From the NCBI GenBank assembly GCA_021018815.1, contig JAITYX010000049.1, positions 3,968,001-4,032,000 of the forward strand: DNA of 64,000 nt, given 5' to 3'. A program made the position numbers and the translations under genes. This stretch comes from Talinum fruticosum. Its lineage: Eukaryota; Streptophyta; Magnoliopsida; Caryophyllales; Talinaceae. This document shows positions 55,051-64,000 of this stretch, piece after piece; position 1 is the stretch's first letter; every line of letters begins with the position of its first letter. The notes under the pieces were generated by a model, which ran no database searches, was not told the origin of the DNA, and saw only the letters and a list, made by a program, of their open reading frames with translations.

Positions 55051-55720
55051 CGGTCCTATGGCTTATAAATTTGGATGACACAATAGACCCCTCGGTCCAC
55101 AATAGACTCGGGAAGCCCCAAAAGAGCCCGGAGCTACTAAAGAAGAAGACCCAATCTTTAAACAACTTCATAAATTAAAGGATGATATCTTAATTTGGAA
55201 ACTAATATCTACTTCCCGAAACATAGACAGACTTTGATTTACGCACTTAGTAAGATCGACATCGCTCCCGAAACTATGCCGAGAGAAAGTGGTAGGATTG
55301 GTTAATAGTTGGGATGGAACTATTACCTTTTATCGGGATCTTTTAGAAGAAGGCGTTGTATATAACTATGCCCTCCATTTAACTATAGCTTACATTAACC
55401 AATTTGTTCCGTTAACTTTGGTAGATACTTGGATCGGTAATGAATGTGTCTCCCTATAGAACCGTTTTGGGAAGAGTTTTGGGAATTCTAATGTAACTAC
55501 TCTAAACATACTTGTCCATCTTCGAGCTTTGGGAACAGTTTTGGGAACACTAACCTTGTCAATTAATATAGGGGTAGTAGAAAGTAACATCGAATTCCAA
55601 GTCCTAGATATCCTATCTACCTTCAATGTACTCCTAGGATGTCGTTGGTTGCATGATCATAAAGCAATGCCCTCTACACATCATCGGAAAGTTAAAATGA
55701 TCATCAAAGGTTAAGTTGTA
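55051..55720 (+). pseudogene. TAT protease region
   Basis: A conserved Tat linker comes first (KQLHKLKDDILIWKLI, about 55158-55210, then a YALSKIDIAPETMPRE-type stretch at about 55238-55285). The protease is at about 55385-55714: LTLVDTWIGNEC keeps the catalytic Asp but not the DSG/DNG loop, and LGTLTLSINIGVVESNIEFQ and FNVLLGCRWLHDHKAMPST follow, the flap and C-terminal motifs typical of this family. Confidence 0.78.
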
Positions 55721-56870
55721 ACCGTTAAGGGGGATAACCTTTGTGCTACTATCACCTCCAAAGAGTTTGCCATGATGCCAATGACGACGAACTCTACGGA
55801 TTCGAGACTCGTTGCCGCTTTAGACACGAATAAAACACATTTAAACTTGCCGGGTCTTATCTGTAAGACGCAGGGCATACCACCCTATCCTTCCACCCCT
55901 TTAACCCACAAACAGACTACAACTTTGGGCTAGGTTATCAATCTACTCTTAAAAGAAATAGCCCAAGCCAAGTGGGAAGTTCGAGGCTAAGAGGATCTGC
56001 AGCTTACATAGTCCATTCTATGAAGCACTTTCCTCGTACTCTAAATGGGCATTTCATAAAAAAAAGAGATGATTTTCCTTATTATAGTTTTCCGAGCCTT
56101 ACTATATTAAAATAAAGGGCATCCCGAGTACCTGGTTTAGAGGTTTTTAGTGACTCGCTATATCTTGCGAAGGAGGCACCCTACCTCCTTGAAGAGGGAT
56201 AGTCTACATCAAACTTTACCAATCTTGCTAGGAATTATCTTTTCGGTCTTCATTTATGACAAGAGAAGAACTTAAAAGGGAATTTGGTCTTGGTATTGTC
56301 ACGGGCCATGATGCACTAGCAGTTCAATCCGTCCAAGTTCATCACCGACATCGATAATGAAGGCTCCGAGCACATCACTTGGATTGATGTTGAACAAGGC
56401 CACGAATTCGCATCGGCTTAAGCACGCATCCCTTTCCGAGTCTAGTACTAGGGATCCTTCCTTTGTTATTTTGTTATTCTCTCTTTAATTCTATTATTCC
56501 CGATTCCATATCTTTAGTTTCTAAGTTTGATATACTCATTTCATCTTTCAATACAACAAATATTTCCCCTTACTCTTTGCCTTCTATTGCATTCAATTGT
56601 TACGCCTCTAATGATGAGCAAGAAATCCCTAAAGAATTAATAAAAGCTATGGAAGATCATGAAAATCGCTCACCGAGTAATAAAGGAAACAATAATAGTT
56701 AATCTAGGATTAGTGGAATCGAAAAGAGCAAAAGCAATTCACTTTTCTCCATACGAGTTCATGGATGTTTTTCGAGGTCCTATAAAGACATGTCGGGGAT
56801 AGATCCAAGTATAGCAAAACATACAATTCAACTTTATGAAGACGCTAAGCCTATTAAGCAATAATTGAGA
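55721..56870 (+). pseudogene. TAT linker between protease and RT
   Basis: Recognisable but poorly conserved linker of Tat polyproteins: SKEFAMMPMTTNSTDSRLVA (about 55760), REELKREFGLGIVTG (about 56261) and a Ser/Asn-rich stretch with ELIKAMEDHENRS (56463-56702). No catalytic domain. Multiple stops. Confidence 0.6.
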
Positions 56871-58120
56871 AAGATGAAACTTGAATGGGCTTTGATGATT
56901 AAGGAAGAAGTTACAAGAAGTTAGTGGTTGGGATCATCAAGGTAGTTCACTATCCTCAATGGATAGCAAATATAATATCGATTCCGAAGAACGATGGCGG
57001 GGTTGACATATGTGTCAACTTTAGAGATTTGAATAAAGCGATCCCTAAGGATGATTTCCCGTTACTCGATATCGACATCCTTGTAGGTGACACGAGTGGA
57101 TCATGCCCTACTTTTATTTATGAACGGCTATGCTTGGGTACAATCAGTGACGATGGTCGAAGAAGACATGGAAACGAAGACCTACATCGGTGAATGGGGA
57201 CGTATTGTTACGTAGTGATGCCTTTTGGGCTAAAAACGTCGATGCAACGTACCAAAGGACGGCTACAACCTTGTTCTATGACATAATCCACAAAGAAACC
57301 GATGTTTATGTGGACGACATGATCATAAAGTCCAAAGATAGGATAGGGCCCCTATCCGGCCAAAGAAAATTCTTAAAGAGACTCGGAAAGTACAACATGC
57401 ACCTCAATCCTGACAGCTGTGCCTTTCGGGTGACCTCGGGCAAACTATTAGGCTACGTTGTCGGTCTTAGAGGAAGTTGATCCATCTAAGATAAAAGCTA
57501 TTCGGGAGATTCTGCTACCAAATACGAGAGAAGGAAATACGAGGTTTCCTAGTATGTTTGCGAGTACATCGGTCGTTTCATATCAAAATTGACTATGGTC
57601 TCGTGAACCTATTTCAAGAAGCTAAAGAAAGGATCATAGCCCATTTGGGATGCCGAGTGGCAACAAGCATTCGAGAAGGTTACGCAATACCCAGCTGACC
57701 CTCCGAGTGCTAGTTCCGCCCAATTAGGGAAACTTTTACTTCGTACATCACCACAACAGAGACGACTATGGGTGCCATCCTAGCTCAATGATACGGCAAG
57801 GAAGAACGCGTGATTTATTACCTAAGTAAGAAATTCCTTTATTATGAGACTAGATACAAGCCAATAAAGAAGACATCGTTGGCATTAGTTTTGGCTACCA
57901 AGAAGCTCAAGCACTACATGTTCACTCATACGGTACACGTGATAGCACCTATGGATCCCATTAAGTATATACTTGAGCAATCAACCATCAATAGCAAGAT
58001 AGCGAGATGGATTCTCATGCTATCGAATTCGATATCAAGTATGTCCCTCAAAACGCGATCAAAGGAAGGGTAGTGTTAGAATTCTTAGGCTGATCTGTCT
58101 ATAACGGAATCGCAATCCGA
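56871..58120 (+). pseudogene. TAT reverse transcriptase and first RNase H
   Basis: RT motifs: IIKVVHYPQWIANIISIPKN and VNFRDLNKAIPKDDFPLLDID (56924-57090), MNGYAW, and an intact YVDDM at 57307-57321 within VYVDDMIIKSKDR. LGKYNMHLNPDSCAF follows. RNase H: QQAFEKVTQYP (about 57661), IYYLSKKFLYYETRYKPIKKTSLAL and LKHYMFTHTVHVI (57810-58073), ending SKIARWILMLS. The active-site motif survives although the frame is broken around 57130-57270 and 57480-57800. Confidence 0.87.
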
Positions 58121-58600
58121 ACATCTTGACTTTCCGGATGAAAATATATTACAAGTTGAGATGGATGTTTGGACAATGTACTTCAATGGCGCTTCCAATC
58201 ATAAGGGCTTTAGAGTAGGGATTCTACTAATCTCACCGGAGGTAGCACATACTCTCATTTCAGTCATATTGGACTTCTAAGTCATCAACAATGCCGCAAA
58301 ATATGAAGCACGTATTACGGGACTCTAAGCTCGTTGTAGAGATCGGGGTCAAGAACATTAAGGTTTTCGGTGACCCCAGTCTTATCATTAATATGATTTT
58401 GCAAAAGTTGAAGGTACTTAGTGAAGCCTTGGTAGCCTACCGGGCACATCCGATAGAGTTTTCAAAACACTTCGACAACATTTCTTTCATGTACCTTCCT
58501 AGGGATGACAACCAATTCGCAGATGCATTAGCTAAAGTAGCATCCATGATCAACATCCCTAACGGCATTCATTCAATGCACGTTCACATAGAGCAATGAA
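58121..58600 (+). pseudogene. TAT second (archaeal-like) RNase H
   Basis: A second RNase H of the Tat lineage. Motif positions are YFNGASNHKG (catalytic Asp changed to Asn), NNAAKYEAR (catalytic Glu changed to Lys), VFGDPSLIINM (third acid kept) and DDNQFADALAKVAS (fourth acid kept). The last two lie in the open frame 58291-58599. Two of four catalytic acids have been lost by G-to-A type changes, so it is inactive. Confidence 0.85.
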
Positions 58601-59032
58601 GTCGGCCAACACACATGTGCACATTAGAGGTGTCTAATACCGACGACGCTAGTTGGTATCATTAAATTTATCAATATCCGGATAAGCAAGAATATCCCTT
58701 GGACTCCACACCTAGAGCCCAACAAGCCATCAAGATGTTGGCTGCCTAATTCTTTATCAATAAAAGGCAATTGTACAAGAAAACCAATATAAGGATTAGC
58801 TTACTTTTTGTCAACCAACATGAAGCAAAGTGCATCATAGACGAGATTCATGGTGGGGAGTATGGACGTCATATGAATGGTAAGATGTTGGTGCGGAAGA
58901 TTCGGAGACTTGGTTATTACTGGTCGACCATGGCGTGCAGATCGCCATGAGTTTGTTAAAACTCGCCATAAATGTCGGTGTATGTAAATTTACAACACAA
59001 ACCACATTCATTTCTCATAACATTAACATCCC
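58601..59032 (+). pseudogene. TAT integrase N-terminal part
   Basis: The HHCC zinc finger is visible: QLYKKTNIRISLLFVNQHEA, IIDEIHGGEYGRHMNGKML and RRLGYYW, then (frame shifted) DRHEFVKTRHKC, where both expected first Cys of the pairs are Arg. It continues through a LQHKP-like stretch to the LTSP position at 59032, where C8 inserted. ATCCC at 59028-59032 is the likely target copy. The catalytic core is not in the window. Confidence 0.8.
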
Positions 59033-60441
59033 CGAAGACTTGGGTATAATTCCCTATCTCTCTTAGGTTTTCATTCTAACTCATTCGAACTTTAGAGAAA
59101 CTCATATCTAACTTTTTCATCTTGTTCGACCCACTCGAAACCATTCCGCAAGCATAACATTTCTTAACTATGTTTCGACCCATCGGACACAACTCGGAAC
59201 AATCACATGAGAAAATAATTTCTCTAACACTTTTATTTTGAGCATTGACTTTGTATTTTAAGTGAAAATAAATTATAGTCTTAATTTTAATTTCTAAGTC
59301 AATTTATTTCTTGAGAATTTTTTACTTGATCAAGTTTTATGTATTCTGATATCTTATTCATTCTAACTTGATCATTTTAAGCATTGAATCAAGATGGAAT
59401 ATGAACCTAATGAATATTAGACAAAAAAATTAAATTATTTTAGGTCTGAAGATAATTAAGTGCTTAATTACTTTGAATTAATTATTATCTTTGCCTAATT
59501 TTTGACCAAAGCATTTTTATACTTTGTGTACTACTTTGATTTGCTATTGTAGGTTGATTAAACAAGCCTAATCTACTTTTGAAATACAAAAGCATCCAAT
59601 TTCTAGCCATTAAACACCAGCAGACAGAAATCACCCATTTATGGACATGGCTCGAAACCATGTCGGGGTTGTTTGTTTCTAAAACTCCAAAACTTCAACT
59701 TGGAGCCAAACAATTGTTTCCACTCCATATTGTAATCATCACTAGAGGGATGGACCATATTTTAAACCCAAGGATCACTACACAACGTTCACATTTCAAC
59801 GAATCGTTTTCTAAGTGACTAAGACTAGTCGTTACACGAGGCTTTTGATGCTCACTAGTCCAGAACAAGTCTTAACGGTATTACGCCTCGGTGCTTATAA
59901 ATAGAAGCAACTCCACAAGACTAGAAGCTTGCTAAACACATTACTTAACACTTACTTAGTGTATTCTTACTCAATCTTCAGCTTACAACTCCTAATCTAT
60001 ATTTTATTACTTTCCGAGTTGTAAAGAAAGTCTTGTAATCACTCATACTCTTTCTACTTTCTTTTTATGTCCTTGACGGAGATGTAAAGGCCAACTTAGC
60101 TTAGTTGTCCCTGACTGTAAGGGTTAACTCAGTTAGGAAGTACTAGATCGGATAACGGAACTTCTCGGTGTTGGAAAACTTATAAAGAAATTGTTTAAGG
60201 GAGCAATTGTGGATTCAATTAGTGGATTCGACTTGGTGCTTGGGTTAGCACTGTTCATGGTTTTCTGCCCCAGGAGGGTTTCCACGTATTTTTGTGTACT
60301 TAACTTTCTAAGTCAAATCTAGACTTAGAATTTGTTTCTTAGTTTGATGTGTGCAACACTGTTTGATATTTTAAAAAATCTTCCATCACCCTATTCACGC
60401 CTCTCTCTACGGTGATTTAACCTCTCCTGAGAAAACCTTCA
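59033..60441 (+). repeat. 5' LTR of C8
   Basis: It starts CGAAGACTTGG (T to C at the first base, as in S2) and ends ACCTTCA at 60441, about 1.41 kb. TATA box at 59896-59905. A decayed U5 hairpin (CACCCTATTCAC ... CGGTGA) at about 60387-60415. Confidence 0.87.
59896..59905 (+). promoter_or_regulatory. TATA box of C8 LTR
   Basis: TATAAATAGA at the family-typical place. Confidence 0.72.
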
Positions 60442-60500
60442 ATTGGTATCGAGCCTAGTCTTTCAAGAGGATCTCAAAATCAAAAGTTATAAAAGATTAA
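60442..60500 (+). other. C8 primer-binding site and leader
   Basis: ATTGGTATCGAGCC follows the LTR. The leader ends at the gag ATG at 60501. Confidence 0.8.
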
Positions 60501-61830
60501 ATGGCTCAGAACAATGGAAAGTTCGATGAAGAAAGATCATCCACCAGACCACCCAAGTTCATGGGGTCAAACTTTCGACACAGGAAGAAGATGATGGAAT
60601 GCTTTCTACTGCATAATGATGAAGAAGTATGGAACATCATCAAGAATGGAAACTTGATTCCAATGAAGATTGAACTGAAGGCCCCATAAAGTAAATGACA
60701 AAGTCCGAGCTCCTCGGACTCGAAGAGGATTCCATGGCATTCATTGCCTAAGGTTTCAAAAAGATGATGAAGTACAAAAAGTGGCAAAAGAGGCCAAAGG
60801 AGGAGTTCTACAAGAAAGACAAGATGGGCCGAAAAGGTAAATGCTTATCCCGTTCTAAGTTATCTTTAACTAAGAACTTTGGCTTCTTTGAGTCTGTTAG
60901 CAAGGAACACATAGTTAAGGATTGTCCAAAGACGAAGGATAGAAAGAAGAAAAAGGTTGTGGTGGCTACCTGAAGCGATTATGACTCCTCCGAAGATGAT
61001 GATTCGAGATGACTCAAAGTGTATAATGGCACTAACAGACTCATAAGCTGAATCTAAGTCAGATAGTGACAACTTAGATACCAAGGAAATAAGTCCTCAA
61101 GAGGTAATTTAACACTTCCTTAAGTTTTCCAAAGCTGATCTTGCTAGATATATTTTTACATTGGAATAAAAAGTTCAATTCGACTCTTCGATTTCAAGAA
61201 ACAACTTGAGTTTCTTACTACTGAGAGTACTATTTTAAAAAATGAGTTACAAAACTTAAGACAAAATCTAAAACTACTTGAGACCGAGTGCTCAAGACAA
61301 TGAGACCGAGTCCGAGTGCCTCAAAACAAAGAATGAGTATTTGAGAAGAACTCTCAATGAGTCTCAAGAGTTGGTTTTAAAACTCACTCAAGGTTAGAAA
61401 AACCTTGATCTTTTATTACTTAGCTCTCATTGTGTCTCATTTAGAAAAGAAGCTCTTAGTTACAATGCTGATTGCGAATCTAATTCATATTTAATTCTTT
61501 TCAAAGCTGATTCCGAATTGTAAAGTTTAGGAAGACCGAGCATGGTCCCATTAACTCGCATGAAAAAGGACTAAGCCCGGACCATTTTATAGGAAAAAGC
61601 CTTCTCAGCCGCTTACAAAAAGAAAGGTTTTGAACTAATAGTGACACGAGACTTAGTTTTCTAAAAGGAGGACTCATAGTCAAACCAAACAAAAAATTTT
61701 CAGATTTGGGTTCCCAAAATTGCTTTTCCTTAGAGAAAGACCACAAGTAAAGACAATTACTGGGTTTGTAAGAGGATGTGAGAAGGGTTAGTTTGTTTAC
61801 GTGTGGCTGGTGACTCGGAACCGGAAGGGT
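60501..61830 (+). pseudogene. C8 gag, internally deleted
   Basis: It starts MAQNNGKFDEERSSTRPPKF (60501), then MMECFLLHNDEEVWNIIKNGN to about 60680. It jumps there to the ALKAP/SSSDSEED part, so the capsid core is missing. EEFYKKDKMGRKGK and KLSLTKNFGFFE follow, and the knuckle (about 60880-60925) has lost its first two Cys (FFESVSKEH ... DCP). The acidic tail and coiled-coil spacer (about 61020-61400) follow, with ADLARYIFTLE. Confidence 0.82.
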
Positions 61831-62390
61831 CATTGGTACTTAGATAGTGGCTGCTCATGCCATTTGTCTAGAGACTAAACACTCTTCTCAAAGTTAGAAG
61901 ATTGAAGGGAGGAAAAGTCACATTTGGAGATAACAACAAAGGCAAGATAGTTTGGATTGGCAAGATTGGTCAAGGAAACAACTTAGTCGGTCGAGTCTAC
62001 CTTGTGAAAGGGCCTAAGCACAATCTCCTTAGCATCTCTAAGAGGTAAGATTCACTTAGACCAACTACTATATTTTTTATGCGAGTCACCAAAGAGACAA
62101 AGCTCTCAAGTCCGAGGTCGGGTAAATTTTATACTATTCCCTTTTCGGATTCTAGTAAGAATTTATCTTACTTAAAAGCATCTTTGAATGATGATTCATG
62201 GACATGGCATTGTAGACTAGGTCATATTAGCATGCATACTATCAAGAAACTTGCATCTCATGGATTAGTCAAGGGTTTAACTAATCGTAAATTTAAGAAA
62301 GATACAATATGTGAAGCATGCACAAAAGGAAAGCCGCTTATATCATCATTCAAACCACTCAAAACCGTGTCTACATCCAAAGTACTTTAA
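61831..62390 (+). pseudogene. C8 protease and integrase zinc finger
   Basis: The protease start HWYLDSGCSCHL (61831-61866) is intact around DSG. KGKIVWIGKIGQGNNL follows (about 61940). The HHCC finger at 62079-62390 has WHCRLGHISMHTIKKL and CEACTKGK, all four ligands present. Confidence 0.86.
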
Positions 62391-63120
62391 TTAATTCATT
62401 TAGATTTGTATCGTGAAATTGTTGTGAAAAGCTTAGGAGGTAAATCATATGTGCTAGTCATTGTTCATGATTGTTCATGATTTACCTAGGTGTGTTTTCC
62501 GAGGAACAAGAATGAAGCCTTCAAACAGTTCACTAAGATTTGCAGGAAAATTCAAGTGGAGTCTAAGACTTAGATCAAAAGAAATCGGACAGATTATAGA
62601 AGGGAGTTCGATTACTCGGAATTTGCTGACTTCGTGATAAGAATGACATCTCCGACAACTTATCTCGCACCAAGAACTCCTTAATAAAATGGAATATTAG
62701 AGAGAAAGAACCGACCTCTTGAAGAAATAGGAAGGACCATGGTGATTGAAAATGATATACCTTACTATTTTTCGAGTGAGACAGATCAACACGAGCAAAT
62801 TATACACTCAACGGATGCCTCATCGGACCCATTCTAAAGAAGACACCCTATGAGCTGTACAAGGGAAAGAAGCGCAACATGTCCTAATTCGGACCATTTG
62901 GATGTAAATGCTTTGTGTATAATAATGGTAAGGAACATCTAACTAAGTTGGATGCTAGATCGAGATAAAGGTATATTTACGGGTTATTCATCTTATAGTA
63001 AATCTTATCAAATTTTTAACAAAAGGACTAACAAAGTGAAAGAAAGCATCCACGTTGTTTTCGATGAGATTGATCTTGGCAGGATGAGTGAATTCACTTT
63101 CTCCGATCTCCGCTTAACGA
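62391..63120 (+). pseudogene. C8 integrase core and C-terminal domain
   Basis: The core is frame-broken: LGGKSYVLVIVHD (first Asp region, about 62432), a DYRREFDYSEFAD stretch (His of TDHG changed to Tyr, about 62590), and ERKNRPLEEIGRTM (about 62703). The C-terminus shows a worn GCKCFVYNNGKEHLTKLDA and an SYSKSYQIFNKRTNKVKESIHV part (about 62900-63060), ending in an acidic linker. Confidence 0.8.
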
Positions 63121-64000
63121 GACGAAGATAACATTGCTTATGTTGAGCTCGAAAAAGTCCAAATAGAAGAAGCTGAGGCACCTCTTAATGAGCCAACTCA
63201 TAATGCGGTGACTCGAGAAAAGTCCATACTGAAGCTCAGCAAGAGCAACCAATTGAAGATCAGCCTATTCAACCAACAATCTTGGTAAACGAGAAGACAT
63301 GTAGAGCTTTCAAATATGCATCTAGTCACCCACCCAAGAACCTACTTTCGATACCAACGAGTGGGGTTAGAAATCGTTCTTCTTTCCAAAATCTATGTGC
63401 ATTTCAAAATTCATATCATTAAGCAAACCTAAAAATGTTCTAAAAGCCTTAACTAAATCTAAATGGGTAGAGGTCATGCAAGAAGAGCTAAATCAATTTC
63501 AAAGAAACCAATTCGGACTCGACCAAACAACCTTCTAACCACCCAATAATAGGAACCAAATGGGTTTTCAAGAACAAACTAGATGAGGAAGGGTTGTTAG
63601 TCGAAATAATCCTAGATTTCTTGCTCAGGGGTTTAACCAAGAAGAAGGAATTGATTGTGGGGAAACCTTTGCACTGTTGATAGGATTGAGGTAGTCGGAA
63701 TTCTCTTAGCATTTGCATCTAGCATGAACATCAAGCTTTTATCAAATCAAATGTGCATTTCTCGGTGGTTATATTCACAAAGAAGTTTATGTTGAGCAAC
63801 CCCTGGATTTGATAACTCAAAATTTCTAAATCATGTTTTCAAATTGCAAAAGGCTTTATATGGTCTTAAACAAGCTCCCGGAGCTTGGTATGAAAGACTA
63901 AGCAAATTCTTGGTTGAAAATGATTTTGAAAAGTAGTCAGATTAACAAAACTCTTTTCATAAAAACCAAGGGGAATGATTTTCTTATCATTCATATCTAT
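63121..64000 (+). pseudogene. C8 linker and start of reverse transcriptase
   Basis: An acidic linker, then WVEVMQEELNQFQRNQF (about 63468), WVFKNKLDEEG (frame shifted, about 63560), a RFLAQGFNQEEGIDCGETFA part (about 63615-63670), VEQPLDLITQNF and the [19 protein letters not shown] part (about 63858-63915). The window ends where the YVDD motif would begin. Confidence 0.82.

Larger units (their letters stand above)
47310..59032 (+). mobile_element. TAT: Ty3/gypsy element of the Tat lineage, 3' end truncated
   Basis: Order: LTR starting TGTAGACACC, primer-site-like sequences, a long leader with tandem repeats (and G4), gag with a Tat-type zinc finger, protease, RT, RNase H, a second RNase H, then integrase. 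RT before integrase marks Ty3/gypsy, and the second RNase H after the first is a hallmark of Tat/Ogre/Retand elements. It is interrupted at 59033 by C8 inside integrase, and the 3' LTR is not in the window. Without G4 the visible part is about 8.8 kb. It is pseudogenised by stops and frameshifts. Confidence 0.85.
59033..64000 (+). mobile_element. C8: copia element, plus strand, running off the window
   Basis: Same family as C1-C7: LTR, initiator-Met-type primer site, gag, protease, integrase and the first part of RT, with the window ending just before the RT active site. It inserted into TAT integrase. It carries a deletion in the middle of gag and frameshifts throughout. Confidence 0.85.

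Noticed and set aside
47310..59032. Host gene with intact RT-like function
   Set aside because: RT, RNase H and integrase order, the LTR, and stops show a decayed gypsy element.
1..64000. tRNA or rRNA genes
   Set aside because: No cloverleaf-like or rRNA-like sequence was recognised; initiator-Met matches are primer sites of about 12 bases only.

Overview
The window looks like pericentromeric or otherwise repeat-dense DNA from a flowering plant, probably a eudicot. The evidence is a dense set of Ty1/copia and Ty3/gypsy LTR retrotransposons carrying plant lineage markers: an initiator-Met-type primer site, Sirevirus-like copia elements with an extra 3' ORF, and a Tat-type gypsy element with a second RNase H. 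I see no rRNA, tRNA, CRISPR array or intact host gene. Every coding region is a relic with stops and frameshifts, so CDS-like stretches are entered as pseudogenes. I name the copia elements C1 to C8 from left to right, solo copia LTRs S1 and S2, solo gypsy-like LTRs G1 to G4, and the Tat element TAT.

Left part (1-18008). C1 is a minus-strand element showing only its 5' LTR (55-1576). It lies in the integrase end of C2, a plus-strand fragment (1577-3524). C3 (3525-18008) is the most complete plus-strand copia: 5' LTR, primer site, gag with an internal tandem duplication, protease, integrase, a deletion of reverse transcriptase, the RNase H tail, an additional ORF with its own TATA-like element and CT-rich leader, a polypurine tract and a 3' LTR. 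G1 (6894-9736) sits in its gag and S1 (13516-15109) in its additional ORF, each flanked by target-site duplications.

Middle part (18009-46075) is a minus-strand stack of copia insertions. C7 (41251-46075) was hit by C6 (35884-41250). C6 was hit by C4 (18009-20073 plus 33228-35883), and C4 was hit by C5 (20452-33227). C5 gag was then hit by S2 (25986-27588) and G2 (28156-31213), and the C6 LTR by G3 (37079-40159). At 20074-20451 a patch of inverted integrase and copied additional-ORF sequence replaces the missing ends of C5 and part of C4 gag, as expected of filler DNA from break repair.

Right part. 46076-46671 holds a possible spliced gene start on the minus strand. TAT (47310-59032, plus strand) has a long LTR, two primer-site-like sequences, a long leader with tandem repeats and the solo LTR G4 (49937-52811), then gag, protease, reverse transcriptase, RNase H, a second RNase H and the start of integrase. 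C8 (59033-64000, plus strand) landed in TAT integrase and runs off the window just before its reverse transcriptase active site.

The most interesting items are the additional ORF with a possible private promoter in two copia copies, conserved splice-like signals in the four gypsy LTRs, the in-frame gag duplication, the filler-DNA junction and the deep one-strand nesting.
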